Assembly: GCA_001557035.1 (NCBI GenBank)
Contig: LSKJ01000104.1
Location: forward strand, 1 to 11,480
From: Rhodospirillaceae bacterium CCH5-H10
Lineage (GTDB): Bacteria; Pseudomonadota; Alphaproteobacteria; Reyranellales; Reyranellaceae
Length of the DNA: 11,480 nt
Direction of reading: 5' to 3'
Part shown: one piece after another, positions 8,585 to 11,480 of the stretch
Position numbering within the stretch: the stretch's first letter is position 1
Layout: every line of letters begins with the position of its first letter
Translations under genes and position numbers: made by a program
Notes under the pieces: model-generated
Database searches by the model: none
The model's input: the letters and a program-made list of their open reading frames with translations, nothing else
What the model was told of the DNA's origin: nothing

Positions 8585-10356
8585 ACCAGCACCATGCCTT
8601 CTTCCGACACCGTCGTGGATTGCCTGTCGTCCGGACCCAGCAGCATCTCGTTGTGCGCCGCGCCCGAGGGGATCATCGGGAAGCAGTTCTCCTTCTCGTC
8701 GACGATGACGTCGACGATGACGGGATGCTTCAGCGCGATCATCTCCTTGATCGTGTCGTCGAGCTTGTCCGGATCCTCGCAACGAAGGCCCTTGGCGCCG
8801 AACGCCTCGGCCACCTTCACGAAGTCGGGCAGCGATTCGGAATAGCTCTCCGAGTAGCGGCCGCCGTGCAGCAGTTCCTGCCACTGCCGGACCATGCCCA
8901 TGTAGTGGTTGTTCAGCACGAAGATCTTCACCGGCAGGCGATACTGCGCCGCCGTCGAGAGCTCCTGGATGTTCATCAGGATCGAGGCCTCGCCCGCCAC
9001 GTCGATCACCAGCGCCTCGGGATGCGCGATCTGCACCCCCAGCGCCGCCGGGAAGCCGTAGCCCATCGTTCCGAGGCCGCCCGAGGTCATCCAGCGGTTG
9101 GGCTGCTCGAACTTCAGGAACTGCGCCGCCCACATCTGGTGCTGGCCCACTTCGGTGGTGATGTAGTGGTCCTTGTCCTTGATGTGGTGATAGAGCCGCT
9201 CCAGCGCGTATTGCGGCTTGATCACCTTGTTGTTCGGCTTGTAGGCGAGGCAGTTGCGCGCGCGCCAGGTGTCGATCTCGGCCCACCACGCCTTCAGCGC
9301 CTTCTGGTCAACCTTGGGCTGCTTCGCCTTCCAGGCCTTGATCAGTTCTTCCAGCACGATGCCGGCGTCGCCGACGATGGCGAGGTCGACGCGGACGTTC
9401 TTGTTGATCGACGACGGATCGATGTCGACGTGGATCTTCTTCGATCCCGGCGAGAATTTCGTGAGGTTGCCCGTGATGCGATCGTCGAAGCGCGCGCCGA
9501 TGTTGATCATCACGTCGCAGCCGTGCATCGCCAGGTTGGCTTCGTAGGTGCCGTGCATGCCCAGCATGCCGAGGAACTGCTTGTCCGACGCCGGGAAGGC
9601 GCCGAGGCCCATCAGCGTGTTGGTCACCGGATAGCCCGTGAGATGCACGAACTGCGTCAGCAGCTTCGAGGCCTTCGGCCCGGAGTTGATGATGCCGCCG
9701 CCGGCGTAGAACACCGGACGCTTGGCATTGGCGATCATCTCGATCGCCTGCTCGATCTTCTTCGGATCGGGCCTGGTCTGCGGCCGGTAGCTCTTGTGCG
9801 TCACCGCGACCTTGGGCGGCGGCGCGTACTCGTGCTTGTTCATCAGCACGTCCTTGGGCAGGTCGATGACGACCGGACCCGGACGACCGGAGCGCGCCAC
9901 GTAGAAGGCCTCGTGGACCGAACGGGCGAGATCGCCCACCGACTTCACCAGGTAATTGTGCTTGGTGCAGGGACGCGTGATGCCGGTCGTATCGGCTTCC
10001 TGGAAGGCGTCGTTGCCGATCAGGTGGGTCGGCACCTGGCCCGTCAGGCAGACGATCGGGATCGAATCCATCAGCGCGTCGGTGAGGCCGGTCACGGCAT
10101 TGGTCGCGCCGGGGCCCGAGGTCACCAGCACCACGCCGACCTTGCCGGTCGAGCGGGCATAGCCCTCGGCGGCGTGCACGGCGGCCTGCTCATGGCGCAC
10201 CAGGATGTGGCGCAGCCGGTTCTGCTTGAAGAGCGAATCGTAGATCGGAAGGACGGCGCCACCGGGATAGCCGAAGACGACCTCGACTTCCTCGTCGATC
10301 AGGGCTTTCACCAACAGATCGGCGCCGGTCGTGGCGGACTCCTCGGGCTTCGTCAC
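8581..10356 (-). CDS. ilvB: Acetolactate synthase large (catalytic) subunit
   Basis: IlvB is the thiamine-diphosphate and FAD enzyme that makes acetolactate from two pyruvates, or acetohydroxybutyrate from pyruvate and 2-oxobutyrate, the first common step of branched-chain amino acid synthesis. It has 591 residues. GYPGGAVLPIYD (29-40) and the catalytic Glu56 (RHEQAA) lie in the pyrimidine domain. A central FAD-associated domain contains INIGARFDDRITG (285-296). The pyrophosphate domain has VAGEASILMN (453-462) through Asn482-Asn483. The metal motif is GEAS rather than the textbook GDGS; as I recall this is usual in alphaproteobacterial IlvB. The start is the GTG at 10356, with AAGGAG 6 nt upstream. 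An in-frame TTG at 10386 lies inside the leader hairpin and is rejected. It is the first gene of ilvB-ilvN-exporter. Confidence 0.97.
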   Translation of the reverse strand: MTKPEESATTGADLLVKALIDEEVEVVFGYPGGAVLPIYDSLFKQNRLRHILVRHEQAAVHAAEGYARSTGKVGVVLVTSGPGATNAVTGLTDALMDSIPIVCLTGQVPTHLIGNDAFQEADTTGITRPCTKHNYLVKSVGDLARSVHEAFYVARSGRPGPVVIDLPKDVLMNKHEYAPPPKVAVTHKSYRPQTRPDPKKIEQAIEMIANAKRPVFYAGGGIINSGPKASKLLTQFVHLTGYPVTNTLMGLGAFPASDKQFLGMLGMHGTYEANLAMHGCDVMINIGARFDDRITGNLTKFSPGSKKIHVDIDPSSINKNVRVDLAIVGDAGIVLEELIKAWKAKQPKVDQKALKAWWAEIDTWRARNCLAYKPNNKVIKPQYALERLYHHIKDKDHYITTEVGQHQMWAAQFLKFEQPNRWMTSGGLGTMGYGFPAALGVQIAHPEALVIDVAGEASILMNIQELSTAAQYRLPVKIFVLNNHYMGMVRQWQELLHGGRYSESYSESLPDFVKVAEAFGAKGLRCEDPDKLDDTIKEMIALKHPVIVDVIVDEKENCFPMIPSGAAHNEMLLGPDDRQSTTVSEEGMVLV

Positions 10357-10379
10357 AGTGCTCTCCTTCTGACAAATGT

Positions 10380-10403
10380 GCCGCAAAACGGGGGTTTTGC
10401 GGC
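10380..10403 (-). promoter_or_regulatory. Perfect 10-bp-stem hairpin at the predicted 5' end of the ilvB mRNA
   Basis: On the minus strand GCCGCAAAAC (10403-10394) pairs perfectly with GTTTTGCGGC (10389-10380) around a CCCC loop. It lies 7-8 nt downstream of the -10 box, so the transcript should begin at or within a base or two of the stem. The ribosome site follows 11 nt after the hairpin. It may be a 5' mRNA stabiliser, an operator for a dimeric regulator, or part of an attenuation control. It has no T-run after it, so it is not a standard terminator. Confidence 0.7.
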
Positions 10404-10410
10404 GCGGCGG

Positions 10411-10439
10411 AACATAGTGGGAGGGTCGGGACCGGTCAA
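10411..10439 (-). promoter_or_regulatory. Sigma70-type promoter of ilvBN
   Basis: On the minus strand a TTGACC -35 box (10439-10434) is separated by exactly 17 nt from a TATGTT -10 box (10416-10411). Five of six -35 bases and four of six -10 bases match the consensus. The predicted start of transcription is about 10404, immediately before the leader hairpin. It lies between the miaA stop and ilvB, so ilvBN need not depend on readthrough from miaA. Confidence 0.75.
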
Positions 10440-10464
10440 TCCAAAAAGATCGAAACGCAAAGTT

Positions 10465-11400
10465 TTAGGTGTCTGGATTGTCCAAATATTTCTCAATCGT
10501 GCCCAGAGCTTGATCAGCCCTCGGATCGAACACCAAATCTGGTGTCATTTGACGCCGGAACCACGTCATCTGGCGCTTGGCATACTGCCGCGTATGAGCG
10601 ATGGCGACCCGCCGCACCTCTTCCAGCGACATCTCTCCCCGGAAATGCCGGAACAGCTCGGGCGCGCCATGGGCCTTGAGACCGGGCCAGACCGGGTCGG
10701 GCTGGCGGTCGAAGACGGCGCGAACTTCCGCCACGACGCCCTCGCCCAGCATGACGTCGAACCGGCGTTCGATCCTGTCGCGCAGCCAAGTCCGATCGGG
10801 GGCCAGAAGGACCGTCACGAAGCGCCAGGGCGCGGCCGAGGCCTCGCCCTCCTGCCAGGCACTCAGGGGGCGCCCCGTGGCCCGCCAGACTTCCCAGGCG
10901 CGGACATGGCGTTGCCGATCGCCCGGCTTCAGCCGGTCGACCAGGACAGGGTCGTGCTCGGCCAGCCGAGCGCGGAACGCTTCCGGACCCAGCGCGGCCC
11001 AGTCGGCATTGGCCTGTTCCCGAAGTTCGGGCGGCGCGTCGGGTATCGGCGCGATGCCTTTCATCAGGGTGCGCAGATAGAGGCCGGAGCCGCCGCACAG
11101 GATGGGCAAGCGGCCGGCGGCCCGCGCCCGCTCGATCTCCCCGCTGGCCATCGTGCGCCACCGCGCGGCGGACACGGTCTCGCTGAGCGGCAGCACGCCA
11201 TAGAGCGCGTGCGGCGCCCGTGCCTGCTCCTCGGGCGTCGGCTGCGCCGTCAGGATCGGGAAGGCGTCGTAGGTCTGCATCGCGTCGGCGTTGATGACCG
11301 TGCCGCCGCGACGCCCGGCGAGGTCGAGCGCCAGCGCCGACTTGCCGCTGGCGGTCGGGCCGGTGACGACGATGACGGGAGTCTGTGCCTGCGAAACCAT
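10465..11400 (-). CDS. miaA: tRNA dimethylallyltransferase MiaA
   Basis: MiaA transfers a dimethylallyl group to N6 of adenosine 37 in tRNAs that read codons starting with U. With the ATG at 11400 it has 311 residues. The P-loop GPTASGKS spans 14-21. The substrate motif is NADAMQTY (37-44), where most relatives have DSxQxY, so Ala40 replaces the usual Ser. CGGSGLYLRTL (about 102-112) and DRQRHVRAWEV come next, and the C-terminal tRNA-binding motif TRQYAKRQMTWFR is clear. In-frame GTG (11412) and TTG (11421) codons lie upstream and would add four or seven residues. The ATG is chosen because the product then begins just before the first strand, although no ribosome site is obvious. It ends 26 bp before the ilvB promoter and is divergent from probable serB. 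I see no terminator after it. Confidence 0.95.
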   Translation of the reverse strand: MVSQAQTPVIVVTGPTASGKSALALDLAGRRGGTVINADAMQTYDAFPILTAQPTPEEQARAPHALYGVLPLSETVSAARWRTMASGEIERARAAGRLPILCGGSGLYLRTLMKGIAPIPDAPPELREQANADWAALGPEAFRARLAEHDPVLVDRLKPGDRQRHVRAWEVWRATGRPLSAWQEGEASAAPWRFVTVLLAPDRTWLRDRIERRFDVMLGEGVVAEVRAVFDRQPDPVWPGLKAHGAPELFRHFRGEMSLEEVRRVAIAHTRQYAKRQMTWFRRQMTPDLVFDPRADQALGTIEKYLDNPDT

Positions 11401-11450
11401 GAGCCGGCGCACTGTTTGCAAATCCGCGACCCCGCCGCTAGAGCCGGGGC

Positions 11451-11480
11451 GTGAAAAACGTCCTCGTCCTCATCGCCAAT
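11451..11480 (+). CDS. serB: Probable phosphoserine phosphatase SerB, N-terminal fragment
   Basis: Ten codons are visible from a GTG at 11451 to the right edge, reading MKNVLVLIAN. An in-frame TAG lies four codons upstream (11439-11441), so the GTG is the only reasonable start. Both this N-terminus and a position divergent from miaA resemble alphaproteobacterial serB, whose product removes phosphate from phosphoserine in the last step of serine synthesis. The fragment is too short for a firm call. No strong ribosome site is seen; the 50-bp gap to miaA must hold both promoters. Confidence 0.55.
   Translation, partial: MKNVLVLIAN

Noticed and set aside
10357..10386. TTG at 10386 as the ilvB start
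   Set aside because: It would lie inside the leader hairpin with no ribosome site, while the GTG at 10356 has AAGGAG at ideal spacing.
10380..10403. Reading the ilvB leader hairpin as an intrinsic terminator of miaA
   Set aside because: No T-run follows the stem on the minus strand, and it lies downstream of a good ilvB promoter, where a constitutive terminator would silence ilvB.
8620..11454. A very long open frame (about 944 codons) on the plus strand opposite ilvB and miaA
   Set aside because: It is antisense to two certain genes, its translation is dominated by Arg, His, Asp, Leu and Val as expected from the complement of GC-rich codons, and no protein motif is visible.

Overview
The window looks like ordinary chromosome from a GC-rich alphaproteobacterium. 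The evidence is the MreB, acetolactate synthase and ketol-acid reductoisomerase sequence types, a GEAS-type thiamine-diphosphate motif in IlvB, and miaA divergent from a probable serB. A member of Rhodospirillales or Hyphomicrobiales, or something Reyranella-like, would fit, but this cannot be settled from the sequence alone. I see no tRNA, rRNA, insertion sequence, CRISPR array or phage gene.

Left part (1-1914, minus strand): mreB followed by the 5' portion of mreC, the start of a cell-shape operon that runs off the left edge.

Middle-left (2107-4793, minus strand): a tightly packed four-gene operon. It reads a zinc-dependent alcohol dehydrogenase, a 30-residue single-pass membrane microprotein, an acyl-CoA dehydrogenase of the isovaleryl/long-chain type, and a 112-residue protein of unknown function. 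Gaps are 2 nt and 1 nt, then a 1-nt overlap. Divergent from it, 43 bp away, is a short-chain dehydrogenase (4837-5595, plus) that ends in a strong bidirectional terminator. Together these look like a small oxidative pathway for an alcohol/acyl substrate that cannot be named from sequence.

Right part (5717-10439): branched-chain amino acid biosynthesis. ilvB, ilvN and a LysE/RhtB-type exporter gene form one minus-strand operon (4-nt overlap, then a 2-nt gap). It has a clear sigma70-type promoter and a perfect 10-bp-stem hairpin at the predicted 5' end of the mRNA. ilvC lies further along on the same strand as a separate unit, after a convergent plus-strand lipoprotein gene. The leaders of ilvB and ilvC share an identical 10-mer followed by TTGCG.

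Far right (10465-11480): miaA (tRNA dimethylallyltransferase, minus) and the first ten codons of a divergent gene that is probably serB.

Nothing here amounts to a clearly new system. The points most worth following are the membrane microprotein between the two dehydrogenases, the ilvB 5' hairpin with its partial match upstream of ilvC, and the exporter fused into the ilvBN operon.
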